DNA from: Madurella fahalii
Lineage: Eukaryota > Ascomycota > Sordariomycetes > Sordariales
Direction of reading: 5' to 3'
Length of the DNA: 64,000 bases
Assembly: GCA_029876055.1 (NCBI GenBank)
Contig: CM056874.1
Span: forward strand, 6,634,001-6,698,000
Shown here one piece after another: positions 55,215 through 64,000 of this stretch. The position numbers were made by a program, and so were the translations under genes. The notes under the pieces are model-generated. The model had not been told where the DNA came from. It ran no database searches and saw nothing but the letters and a program-made list of their open reading frames with translations. Position 1 is the stretch's first letter; every line of letters begins with the position of its first letter.

Positions 55215-56946
55215 TGTGGGTGTGAATGGGATGGGATGTGGAGTGATGGACCAGTTGAAAATTCCGTATCCGTTCGCCCTGGGCAGGAACCGACAGGCCG
55301 GCAGGCCGACAGGCCAATGCTCGGGTCGATCGGTGTGCTTGGGCTTGCTTCGGGCTTCCTGACAGGGCAGATATTGGATATCTCCCGCCTCCCGGTCCCC
55401 GGTGGACCGATGAATTGAAGGACCGCCTCCTTGAATCTTTGCGTACGGAAATCTATTGGTTGGAACCGCGAATTAAATGTCTGGTCTCGTCTGCTTGTGC
55501 TGTCTTCCATTGCCGGTCCCGTTTGGAAGCCAAAATTAGGTGGGAAAAACGGCGCCACCGCGGGGCACAAGGGCTCGGGCCACATAAACAACGGAATGAG
55601 AATGCGGCGTGGCCTGTGCGTCACTTCGCGGACAACAAATTTCATCTGCTTCTTCACAACCCGGACCAACTCATGGTTGTAGCGGAATACATAGCAAATC
55701 AGGTTTTTAATTATAGGGGGTGTGATCTTCAGCTGAGAGCTCAGAAACAAGATGCGAGTAGGCGGGCGGGTGCTGGCCTGGCAGCTCTGTTTACCGCACC
55801 ACTCGTGGCTGCTGGGCTGCTGGGCCGCTGGGCCGCTGGGCCTTGTGGCGTTCCAAGGAACCACTTGCTAGCGATCTGCGGCACAGGGAGGAAATTGGTC
55901 CGATCTTGTGCGTTACACTGGACACGGCCCGCATCCTCTTGAGTGTAAACAGCCCACAGACCGTAGTTATTGGGCGTTTGATGAAACGGCGCCCTCAGAG
56001 TCTAGACGTTAGCCGCCAAGCCAAGTGGCAGCCTGCAATCAAAGACGTCAATGGCCAAGGAGAACTTAACAGAAATTGCGTGGCATTAACTAGGAATACG
56101 GTAAGATATACCTACACGTACATACGTACATATAGAGGTAATGGACATTGTATCGCACGCAGTCTGCAGAGTTCTCTGGAATCCCGATCATCGAAGGGCG
56201 CTCGGGCGGATAGAAGGTGCCCTGGTTCCGCTCGCCTTCCGTCACACGCAGCCCTCCACGTGCATGTCGATGTCCGTGATTTGTTTTGTGCATCTGCGGC
56301 ATTGTTGTCATCGAAGTGCCGGTGGAAGCTGAGGAAGCCCGTGTTGCGTGGCAGTGTGGAACACATTTGACTGACCGGTTTGGTTGGGCAAGGAGCATGG
56401 TCAAAACGACAGCCGAGTCCAGCCAATGACAGCAGTCCGGGACCTGCATGAGCAGTTTGATTACGGACCCTAAATGACCACTCAGGGCAAAAGGCCAAAG
56501 AGATCGCCGTTCTGGGCCTTGACCAGGGGTGCCGCTAAACAAGGCGCCAGACCCGGGATTATTATGGGCCATCTCTCGGCTCATTTCACCCCCTGCCAGC
56601 CCTTTTCAGTCTTTAACTCGACTCTCCTCTCCTCCTGCAACCTTCAACCGATTGACGCATCTTCGCGCTTTCGTCCATTCTTTTGAGATCTTGCATCTCT
56701 AGTCACTCATTTAACCATCGTTGTTTTGAACGCGATATCCTCTCTCTCCCTCTCTCTGACCGTCTAGTTGCAAGCGCCGATTACGAGCATCACTCATTAC
56801 CACAACTCTCGCGATTCCGAACCGCACAGAACTGGTTCACAGCAGGCTTGCCGTCTGGATCGAGCCAACCACATCTACTTCTTTTTCACGAGGACACGAA
56901 TTTGGGATAGACAAAAGGGGGGCAGAGCCGAACCTCGATCTTCAAG
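55215..56946. promoter_or_regulatory. long upstream region of Asp f 4-like gene, pyrimidine-rich near start
   Basis: About 1.7 kb lies between divergent genes. The last 350 bp are rich in CT tracts (for example 56620-56640 and 56740-56760), as is common in promoters and leaders of strongly expressed genes in filamentous fungi. No coding sequence supported. Confidence 0.5.
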
Positions 56947-57816
56947 ATGCAGCTTACGCATTTCCTTCTCGTCGCCGGCGCGCTCGCCGCCGCGGCACAC
57001 CCCTCAGGCCATGCTCACCTCCATCGCGCTCATACCAAGCGTGACGGCCCCTTCTTCGTGAAGAACGTCCATAACCGCCCCATTCCCACGCCAACCTCCA
57101 AGGTCAAGCCTCCGCCGGCTGCCACTCACGCCCCCGTTCCGAAGCCCGACAACGACGACGAGGTTTCGGATGAGTTTATTCCCTTCTGCGGTGGAGGCGC
57201 CGCCAGCAAGTCGAAGCGCGTGACATACGCGCAGATCATGTACAAGGGCAACACGGGTGACCACGACGGCTGCCGCTGGAACTCCAACTTGATGGTGGTT
57301 CCCAACAAGATCGCGCACAAGTACAACTACGTTCAGAAGTACACCAACGTCGCCTCGGAACCGTACCAGGTCATCTGCGCCAACAAGATGGGTGCCGACG
57401 GCCAGCTCACCGGCATGTTCAAGGTCGAGGGCCAGAAGCAGCTCGTCTTCATGCTCCAGCCCGGCGAGACCAAGACCGTCGTGGCCGATAAGAACACGCA
57501 GGGCGTCTGCGCCTTCGCACCGAACGAGGTTCCCACTACCGAGCACGGACAGTTCGCTGGTGTGTGGGCCGAATTCGACTTTGAGAACACAAGCAACAAC
57601 GGCTGGTCGGGGGCCGACTGCTCCTCTCTGGTGGCTCAGGCTTACAACATGGATGTCCCCGGCTGCTCCATGTCTGAGGGCGGCATTGATTCGATTATTC
57701 GGCCTGGTGGTATTGGCGAGAACGCTTACACGAAGGGCATGGAGGCGCTCGACGGCATTGGACTCAACATTGTGCCCGGCAAGACCGTGATTGAGGTCAA
57801 GGTCGGCTTCTCTTAG
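56947..57816 (+). CDS. secreted Asp f 4-like protein
   Basis: A 289-residue single-exon protein resembling the Aspergillus allergen Asp f 4 family, extracellular proteins of unknown biochemical role found across filamentous fungi. A signal peptide (MQLTHFLLVAGALAAAAHP) is followed by a His-rich short propeptide and a Kex2-type KR at residues 31-32. A Pro-rich linker leads to the conserved domain: SKSKRVTYAQIMYKGNTGDH, CRWNSNLMVV, KTVVADKNTQGVCAFAPNEV, GVWAEFDFENTSNNGWSGAD and the end IVPGKTVIEVKVGFS. Cysteines are few and paired. The start codon sits after a CT-rich leader. Strong expression is suggested by the promoter texture and codon use, but is not shown. Confidence 0.85.
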   Translation: MQLTHFLLVAGALAAAAHPSGHAHLHRAHTKRDGPFFVKNVHNRPIPTPTSKVKPPPAATHAPVPKPDNDDEVSDEFIPFCGGGAASKSKRVTYAQIMYKGNTGDHDGCRWNSNLMVVPNKIAHKYNYVQKYTNVASEPYQVICANKMGADGQLTGMFKVEGQKQLVFMLQPGETKTVVADKNTQGVCAFAPNEVPTTEHGQFAGVWAEFDFENTSNNGWSGADCSSLVAQAYNMDVPGCSMSEGGIDSIIRPGGIGENAYTKGMEALDGIGLNIVPGKTVIEVKVGFS

Positions 57817-58866
57817 TCGGTTGGCTCGAATTATTCTACGCCTTCTCTACTGCCGATGGTGTCATTTACGGAATAGTGGCATCAGATAGGGATCAAAATT
57901 TTTGTCTGCTTCCTGTTCAATCATTTCGCTGATCGTGGGCTTTGGAGGGGGCCTTGGCCTTGTTTAATATTGCCTGGCTTGAACTTAGTGCGCTGTAATG
58001 TTTTTTGATTGTCTTTCCACAACATCGAAAAACGTGTTCCGGTGTGTAATCCACGTTGTAAACTGGTTGTACTCCCTGGCGCTCAAACAACTAACTTGCC
58101 CAGTGGTGTCAGTTCTGGATTGACTGCCCGCTCCGCGCCAATTCCATGTTTTTCCCCTGCGTCCCACCAGCCCACTTGTCACACTCCATGCACCTTTCTT
58201 GTAGCCCTTTTTTTCCAGGGTGGTATTCGCCAGTTGCAAAGACAATCGAGTAAGGTACACATCTGTCCGAGCTGCATCCCAACCTCACCTTGGACTGCTT
58301 GCGATTGTGTTTCTCTGACTCACAATCAACGATTTGGTCTGACGCGCCGCAGCCACCGAGAGACCTTTGTTTCCCAAAGACCAGCAGTTAAGCTCAACTC
58401 GTCGGTCCCCTGTTTCGCTGCGCCTTATCCGTCCAAGCCGCACGGGTGCGAGGTGATTCAACCAGCCACACGCAGGTCTACACATACAGCATCAGGTATA
58501 TAGCAAAGGGCGGTCAAGTCCCGTTCTTTGGAGAAATAAATAAAATTAGAACATAGTCCTCACGACGCCGTCTAGGACTTGTAGTATCCTTTGTTCTTGT
58601 AATTGTTCAAGGAGCCCTTCCTCAATTTTTCCTACCGACACTGATAGACAACTTAGAGGTGGTAGTTCGGTGGCTAAGGACTCGGGCAATGTGCCATTAA
58701 GTTATATCACGCACTATACAATCTATTTCTAGAGGAGCCGCAGGTGTTTTATTCTTGTACTAATCACAAACTCAAGTCATTGGACGTTCTCGCATAAAGT
58801 CATCAACAGCTTCCAACTGCCCGCCCAAGACGGCGGGACAAACACGGCAACAAGACCGCCCGTTAA
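57817..58866. other. convergent 3' flanks
   Basis: One kilobase between the Asp f 4-like gene and the hypothetical gene ending at 58867, both terminating here. No gene supported. Confidence 0.45.
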
Positions 58867-59936
58867 CTAGGCAAGCTCAAGAACATCCATGTGTTCCAAG
58901 CCCTGCACCTGACCAACCCGCCTGTTTGGATCACCAAGCCCACGAGTGCGTGTTGCTGGCGGGGGAGGTGAAGAGACAACAGGAGGCCCGTAATCAGAGG
59001 GTTTGAACGTGCCGTCTCTCACCGCACTACGGACCCTGAAGGATTCTCCGGTGAAACCTCTAAGCTTGGTGTCCTGCACATTATCCTGCGGCGGCTTACC
59101 GTGCGCCGAAGCAGGATGGTCGTAATTAGATCGTCTAAACGAGCCGTGTCTCAACGTAGAGCGGCCCCTGACGGGGTCCCCGCCAAGGGTCCCGCGATCA
59201 CCGCTGTGCATATGATCTCGAAGAGACTGATTGGAAATATCCTGTTCCATTTGGAGCCTGTCATCTTTGTCTTCCACGCCGTTAGAACATGTGGAGCTTT
59301 TGTGTTGGTTTCCCGTCCTTGAATCGACATCAGATTCAACCAAACCATTCTCAGCTGCGGTCGGTACGGTCAAATCCCGAGAACCAGCCCCGACTCGTTG
59401 TTGAAGCCCGTCGCTTGGGTACGTTTCTTGAACCCTCGCCCTGATAGGATCATCTGGGCTACGCAGCCTACACCGTTCCAACAATTCCAGCGCCTCGGGG
59501 TAGGCCCCCAAAAATGGCCGCCAGAACCGCTCATCAACCACAAACGGCACGTTCTCCCTCGTCAACCGCCACCTGCCTCGCCCCTCAACAGTATCCCTGG
59601 CCAGCTTCCGCAGAATCCCAAGCATCAGCCTCGCCAACCACCTCGCCTTCTCCTTGTCCTTGTCCCCTCCCTCAGCCAACCCAGACCACCCCCGCGCGAA
59701 CTGATCCAGCAGCGTCGGCACAGCCAGCACCTTGGCCCGCGTCCGGATCTCCTCCTCAAGGGGATACCCAGCCGGCAGCGGGGGGTCCACGGGGCTCACC
59801 CTCTCCAAGCACTCCCACCACGCCTCGTCCTCCACCGTCCGCAGCCGAACCGCCCACACCTTCTCGGCGGTAAGCAGAGGCCGGCCCGGCAAGACGAGAG
59901 GCACGCCAATAACATGCCCACCATTACCATTCCTAC

Positions 59937-59967
<31 letters not shown>

Positions 59968-61095
59968 CGCAGCGCGACGCGGAGAGCAAGGGGCGGCGGC
60001 GGGGTAGATAGCCCAGCCGGCGGTGCGGGCCCAGGCGAGGATGACGTCGGCGTCGGCGGCGGGGCATACGATGCTCACGCGCGCGGGCAGCGGCAACGGC
60101 AACGGCTGCTGCAGCTGCGGCTGGCGGCCGGCAGAGCCGGATGCGGATGCGGATGCGGATGCGGATGCGGAGGCGAAGGCGAGGCAGCCCCACACGGCGA
60201 GGGCAGCGCGGCCCGAGACGGCGTAGCGCGTGTGCGAGAGGGTGCGGTCGAGCGTGTTGAGCAGCTGCTTGAGCACCTCGTGCGTCAGCGGCGTCGTGGA
60301 GAGCGGCGGCTGCGGCGGCGGCGGCGTCCGTCTCGGCTGCTGCGGGGCCCAGAGCTGGGTCGGTACGAGGGGTGCCAGGGCGGAAGAGTGGCGGGTGTCC
60401 TCTGTTCTCGAGGATGTGTCGGTGGGTGTGGGTGATGCTTCTGCTGGGGTTTGGGATAGTTTTAGTGGGCGGTTCGCATCATGAGCGGTTGCTTGTCGTG
60501 CGGCACGCGGTGATGTCGGCATTGGGGCGGGCGGTGTTGCTGTTGTGGACGGAGCGGCTGTGAGATTGGGCGGGTGACTTGTTAACGGTCCTGGAGGGGA
60601 ATCCTGATGGGCAGATCTTCTCTCGGTGCCTGGATTAGCCGACAGCTCCACGCGGTCCGACCTGTCGGGGTTGGCTTCAGATGTTGTATATTCCGTCCGA
60701 AGCTGGCGACTGCCCGGCTTCCTCATACGGGCTCTTCGTCTCATGATCTGCTCGTTGGGCTGTGGGTGGCGGTTGTATCGAGTCGCAACGCGGCCAGGCA
60801 CCTGCCGAATTCTATCTCTTTGGACTACCGTAGGAGATTGGGCTGGTCTGGGCCCGTAGTTGCTGTGTGATGCGCTATAAGGCGCACGTTGAACGTCCGT
60901 GGTCTGACTGAGACTTGGGGGGACGTCCGCAAGTCCAACGTAGGGTTTTCTTCTCCTGAAGCACCCGCAAGATTTGTAATATCTTATTTGATGTTTCCTC
61001 AAGGTACATCGGACCTCCTTCAGGGGGTCAGTATTGTCTGGGGCGCCACGTAGGCGGCGAAATATGGCCTTGGCGGAAAACTTGGACTCATCCAT
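58867..61095 (-). CDS. conserved hypothetical protein with possible nucleotidyltransferase-like core
   Basis: A 742-residue single-exon protein that I do not recognise by name. The N-terminal 250 residues are basic and disordered (Pro, Ser, Thr, Arg rich). A folded core (about 270-545) starts with LKQLLNTLDRTLSHTRYAVS then GRAALAVWG, a pattern like the first helix-strand of minimal nucleotidyltransferases, and continues RVSIVCPAADADVILAWART. Further conserved-looking segments are KVWAVRLRTVEDEAWWECLE and RTRAKVLAVPTLLDQFARGW, reminiscent of fungal proteins related to DNA/RNA nucleotidyltransferase-like folds. The core is interrupted by an (SA)n and a poly-Ala tract. The C-terminal 200 residues are disordered. 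The function is open; the fold remark is inference from sequence texture only. Confidence 0.7.
59941..59967 (+). repeat. (AGC)9 trinucleotide repeat (poly-Ala)
   Basis: Nine AGC units encode poly-alanine on the minus strand in the hypothetical gene. Confidence 0.9.
60139..60168 (+). repeat. (GGATGC)5 hexanucleotide repeat
   Basis: Five perfect GGATGC units encode the Ser-Ala tract of the hypothetical protein. The same hexamer occurs in the LPMO linker at 46965. Confidence 0.92.
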
Positions 61096-61513
61096 GACGA
61101 AGAGGAACGGTGGCCGGATTAAGATGCGCTGGGCATGACCGCCAGCCTATATATACGAAGCAAGGGTTGCTGTACCTGTTAGTTGGTACAGACTCCCTAT
61201 AACAGAGGTATCCCACAATGTTACTCGACAAACCCTTTGTGTGCGCGTAACGCGGGCGCGTTCTGGAAGTGACTAGACAGTGACTGGACAGTGACAAAGG
61301 CGTTCAACGTGGGAAACGGAACAAAGAGACTTACCCAAACAGGTCACGGAACGAAAATACGATAGCACAACAATAGACACGCAACGGGCAAGACGCAAAT
61401 TGCATCTTCATATGGCTACCAGTTTATCTCCATAGCCTCGCCCAACGCCTAGTCATACAACGCCTGGCCCAAAATGACTGCCCGCCCAAGGGTATGTCGA
61501 ATTCGTCGTTATT
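61096..61513. other. spacer between hypothetical gene and rpn11
   Basis: About 420 bp with the promoter of the hypothetical gene and the rpn11 3' flank. No gene seen. Confidence 0.4.
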
Positions 61514-62660
61514 TTAGAGCTCTTCCTCCTCTATCTCCATCTGATCACCGTTCGGTTGCCCATTCGCTCCAGACGGCGCGTCCTTCCGCGCCATGGTCGC
61601 CTCCTTGTCGATCATTTGCCTCGATACGGCGACGATGTTGTCTTCGATCAGCTGCTGACCGACGTCTTCCAAGTGCTTCTTGGGATCCAGCTTGCCGACG
61701 TAACGTGTCTTAAGTTGTTCCTTTGTCAGCTCTGTCTCCTCCTTGACTCTCTTCTCATAGCCCTCAGCCAGGCTGACCAGGCGCTCGAGCCGCTCCTTCG
61801 TCCGCTGGCCCTCCGTCCGGAAGTCCTCCATCTGCAGGGCCTCGGTCCACACGTGCTTGTGCAGGTTCATCAGCATATTCTCCTCTAGGGCTGTCTTCCG
61901 GTAGTTGATGCCGATCGAGTAGTAGTGGCGGTTGAGGCCGTGGATAAGCGCCTGGATGGAGGGCTTGTTTAAGTGGCCCACATTCGACGTGCTCTGGCGC
62001 GGCTCTTGACCCATCATTAGGGACTGTGGGTTAATAAGACGGAAGGCATCGATGACGACCTTGCCCTTGACGGACTGGATAGGATCGACAACGACGGCGA
62101 CGGCGCGGGGTGTCAGTTGCTCGAAACTCTGTTGGGTGTTGATGTCGACCGACGACAGCCAGCAGCCGAAGCCAGGATGGGAATGGTACCATCCGACGAC
62201 GGACTCGGGCCTAGGAACGGACATGTCAGTACTAACACGAGAAAGAGGGGCGAAAGGCGTTTGTTTGCCTGCGATTGCCCATACCTGCCGGTTTGCCGCA
62301 ACATGTCCATCATCTTCATCTGGAAGACCGGGTCGACAGCCTCTACGCTGACGCCGGTTCCGCTCTGGGGCATCGCGAACACGTCCACCACGCGCACGGT
62401 AAAATCGTCGACGAACTCGCCAAGCATTAGGCCCATGACTTCCATCGGCACACCCGCACGGCCGTGTCGGAGCATCTTCAGGAGCGCAAGTGACGAGATA
62501 TAGACCGTCTCTGAGTTGTCGATTAGACTGGTGTTATCCTGGCCAAACGATCATGTTAGTAAAAAGTCGTGCGTAGCGACTGGGAAGCGCATACCGTCCC
62601 GGGGGCAGCGCCTCCCAAGCTCAGGTTGCCGCCACCCAGCAGGCTTCTGAATCGCTCCAT
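61514..62660 (-). CDS. rpn11: 26S proteasome deubiquitinase Rpn11
   Basis: Rpn11 is the zinc-dependent JAMM deubiquitinase in the proteasome lid that removes ubiquitin chains from substrates. Exons 62660-62595, 62538-62285 and 62210-61514 give 338 residues. The JAMM motif is complete: E55 in PMEVMGLMLGE, H116 and H118 in HSHPGFGCWLSSVD and D129. Both introns are GT-AG; the second splits the arginine codon before PESVVGWYHSHP. The C-terminal part with LNRHYYSIGINYRKTALEEN and the helical lid-bundle segment is full, ending in an acidic EIEEEEL tail. Identification is certain. It is divergent from rpd3. Confidence 0.97.
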
Positions 62661-63111
62661 GGTTGAATGTGTGATACGGCCTTGGTGTGTGCGCGCTGGG
62701 CGTGAAGCCTAAGAAGCCGCTCGTTCGATGCGGGGGGAATCCGAAGGTTGCTTGGGTTGGTTGTCTGAACGGGAGGGATGTGGAAAGCGGGCAGGAGTTG
62801 GGAGTCGGGCTGATCGTGAGCCGCAGATGCCCGTCAGAATGGAGCTGTCGACCAAGCTGCAGTTGACGAAAGCCTGGCAGCCTGGCAGCCTGCAGCCCGA
62901 TTACCTAATGCTAGTTTGTGCGCTTACGTTCAACAGGTGCCCCACAAAGTGGTTGCCCCACCGTCGACTATTCACAAATATTCTCAGCCTTGCAGCTTCG
63001 TATTCCCGAAGATTAACCGAACCAACCACCGAGCGTCTCTTCACAAGACGCACGGTCCAGCATTGCTAAGCGATCCAATCAGCGTGGCACGGCCCCCCCT
63101 GGATCTCTGCC
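62661..63111. promoter_or_regulatory. divergent promoter, rpn11 and rpd3
   Basis: The 451 bp separate two divergent housekeeping genes. I see no clear proteasome-box motif (GGTGGCAAA). Confidence 0.5.
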
Positions 63112-64000
63112 ATGTCAGACCCGGGTAGCGCAGCCTCTTCTGGGGCGGCCGAATCGCTGCTCTCGCTGCTTAATTCGCCTGCCACTTCGCAACTCGCGAC
63201 CGAGGACGATTCGAATATCGACTCGGACAATCCGTCAGGCGATCACGAAGGCAGTGACGATCCCAACGACGGTGATTACGTCTGCAGCGGTTCCGACAGC
63301 AGCGATTCTGACCACGACTACCGTATTCCCCCGCCTCGTAGGTTCCAGCTCGAAAACGCACTGGGACGTCCCTATCTCGGCGACCTGCGGTACGTTGGCA
63401 GCCCTCCACGCCCCCGGCCCCGCGGTATCTTGAGCGACAGCGATCTCTCGCGCGCATACGACGAAGATTTCATTCTTCCTTCTCAAGCCGTTCCGTCTCT
63501 GCCCGCGTTCGCAATGCCCAAGTCGGGAGGACCGACCGACCCGGCCGGAGTCGAGCGCTCCCGGCCGCTCTACCAAGTTCTCAACACCGACAAGAAGAAG
63601 GTGGCCTACTTTTACGACTCCGACATTGGCAATTACGCCTACGTGACCGGCCATCCCATGAAGCCGCATCGCATTCGCCTTGCTCACAGCTTGGTCATGA
63701 ACTACGATGTCTACAAGTTCCTGGAGATCTACGTAAGTCGCTCCCGTCCGGCCTGGTCCGCTTCCATTGAAGTTTTGGCTGCTGATCGCATTACTTCCGG
63801 CATACAGCGCGCGAAGCCCGCCGTCATGTCCGAGATGACGCAGTTCCATACCGACGAGTACATTGAGTTCCTGCAAAAGGTTACGCCCGACAACATGGAC
63901 TCCTTCATGAGAGAGCAGGGCAAATACAACGTCGGCGATGACTGCCCTGTGTTTGACGGCCTTTTCGAGTTTTGCGGCATCAGCGCCGGCGGCAGCATGG
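63112..64000 (+). CDS. rpd3: class I histone deacetylase, Rpd3 type (5' part)
   Basis: Rpd3 is the zinc-dependent lysine deacetylase of the Sin3 and related corepressor complexes. Exon 1 runs 63112-63732; after a GT-AG intron exon 2 begins at 63808 and continues past the window end. The deacetylase fold starts at VAYFYDSDIGNYAYVTGHPM and continues KPHRIRLAHSLVMNYDVYKF, YRAKPAVMSEMTQFHTDEYI and DDCPVFDGLFEFCGISAGGS. The catalytic His-His and zinc ligands lie beyond the window. The frame is open without stop from an ATG at 63112, 134 codons before a second ATG at 63514 (MPKSGGP). The extra N-terminal segment is acidic and Ser/Asp-rich. Which ATG is used is not decided by sequence; I take the longer form. 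Confidence 0.92.
   Translation, partial: MSDPGSAASSGAAESLLSLLNSPATSQLATEDDSNIDSDNPSGDHEGSDDPNDGDYVCSGSDSSDSDHDYRIPPPRRFQLENALGRPYLGDLRYVGSPPRPRPRGILSDSDLSRAYDEDFILPSQAVPSLPAFAMPKSGGPTDPAGVERSRPLYQVLNTDKKKVAYFYDSDIGNYAYVTGHPMKPHRIRLAHSLVMNYDVYKFLEIYVSRSRPAWSASIEVLAADRITSGIQRAKPAVMSEMTQFHTDEYIEFLQKVTPDNMDSFMREQGKYNVGDDCPVFDGLFEFCGISAGGSM

Noticed and set aside
55055..55864. 269-codon minus-strand frame upstream of ski6
   Set aside because: Overlaps ski6 exon 1 in another frame, Pro/Ser-rich, no domain; likely chance.
59398..60435. 345-codon plus-strand frame opposite the hypothetical gene
   Set aside because: Low-complexity Pro/Arg shadow produced by GC bias and repeats.

Overview
The window looks like nuclear DNA of a filamentous ascomycete, most likely a Sordariomycete. 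Genes are GC-rich with short GT-AG introns (about 48-125 bp). Recognisable products include nuclear-encoded ATP synthase subunit c, an AA11 LPMO with an X278-like tail, an Asp f 4-type secreted protein, an NPP1-domain protein, NLR-type proteins and a pogo/Fot1-type transposon. I found no bacterial operons, CRISPR arrays, rRNA or convincing tRNA genes. Exon coordinates below were worked out by hand from splice signals and reading frame.

Layout. 1-7.9 kb is gene-poor and transposon-affected: an NPP1-domain gene lacking its 5' part (3.3-3.9 kb), an intact 1.86 kb pogo-type element with 45-bp terminal inverted repeats (4.3-6.2 kb) and a cytochrome P450 relic (about 6.5-6.8 kb). 8.0-14.1 kb is a probable pectin/rhamnogalacturonan block: a GH105 unsaturated uronyl hydrolase between two MFS transporters of the allantoate-permease/anion:cation symporter type. 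16.5-17.1 kb holds atp9. 18.6-24.6 kb is a lactose/galactoside module: a lactose-permease-type transporter and a GH2 beta-galactosidase, transcribed divergently from one 1.1 kb intergenic region.

24.7-34.8 kb is an accessory island. It contains a decayed Ulp1-type protease gene, a large intact NLR-like gene (nucleoside-phosphorylase domain, NB-ARC, seven nearly identical 42-residue TPR units), a chromodomain relic and a decayed FHA-domain protein kinase gene. The in-frame stops I read in the relics are TAA or TAG, as expected from repeat-induced point mutation, whereas the NLR is fully open. This is the most interesting part of the window.

34.8-48.5 kb carries secreted and metabolic genes: a cysteine-rich secreted protein with a stanniocalcin-like segment, a sugar transporter, a PLP-dependent diaminopropionate-lyase-like enzyme with an apparent 2-bp frameshift in a GA run, a PLC-like phosphodiesterase and the AA11 LPMO. 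50.4-64.0 kb is mostly housekeeping: vta1 (ESCRT), an ER disulfide isomerase ending in HDEL, rrp41/ski6 (RNA exosome), an Asp f 4-like secreted protein, a conserved hypothetical with a possible nucleotidyltransferase fold, rpn11 (proteasome deubiquitinase) and the 5' part of an rpd3-type histone deacetylase cut by the window end.
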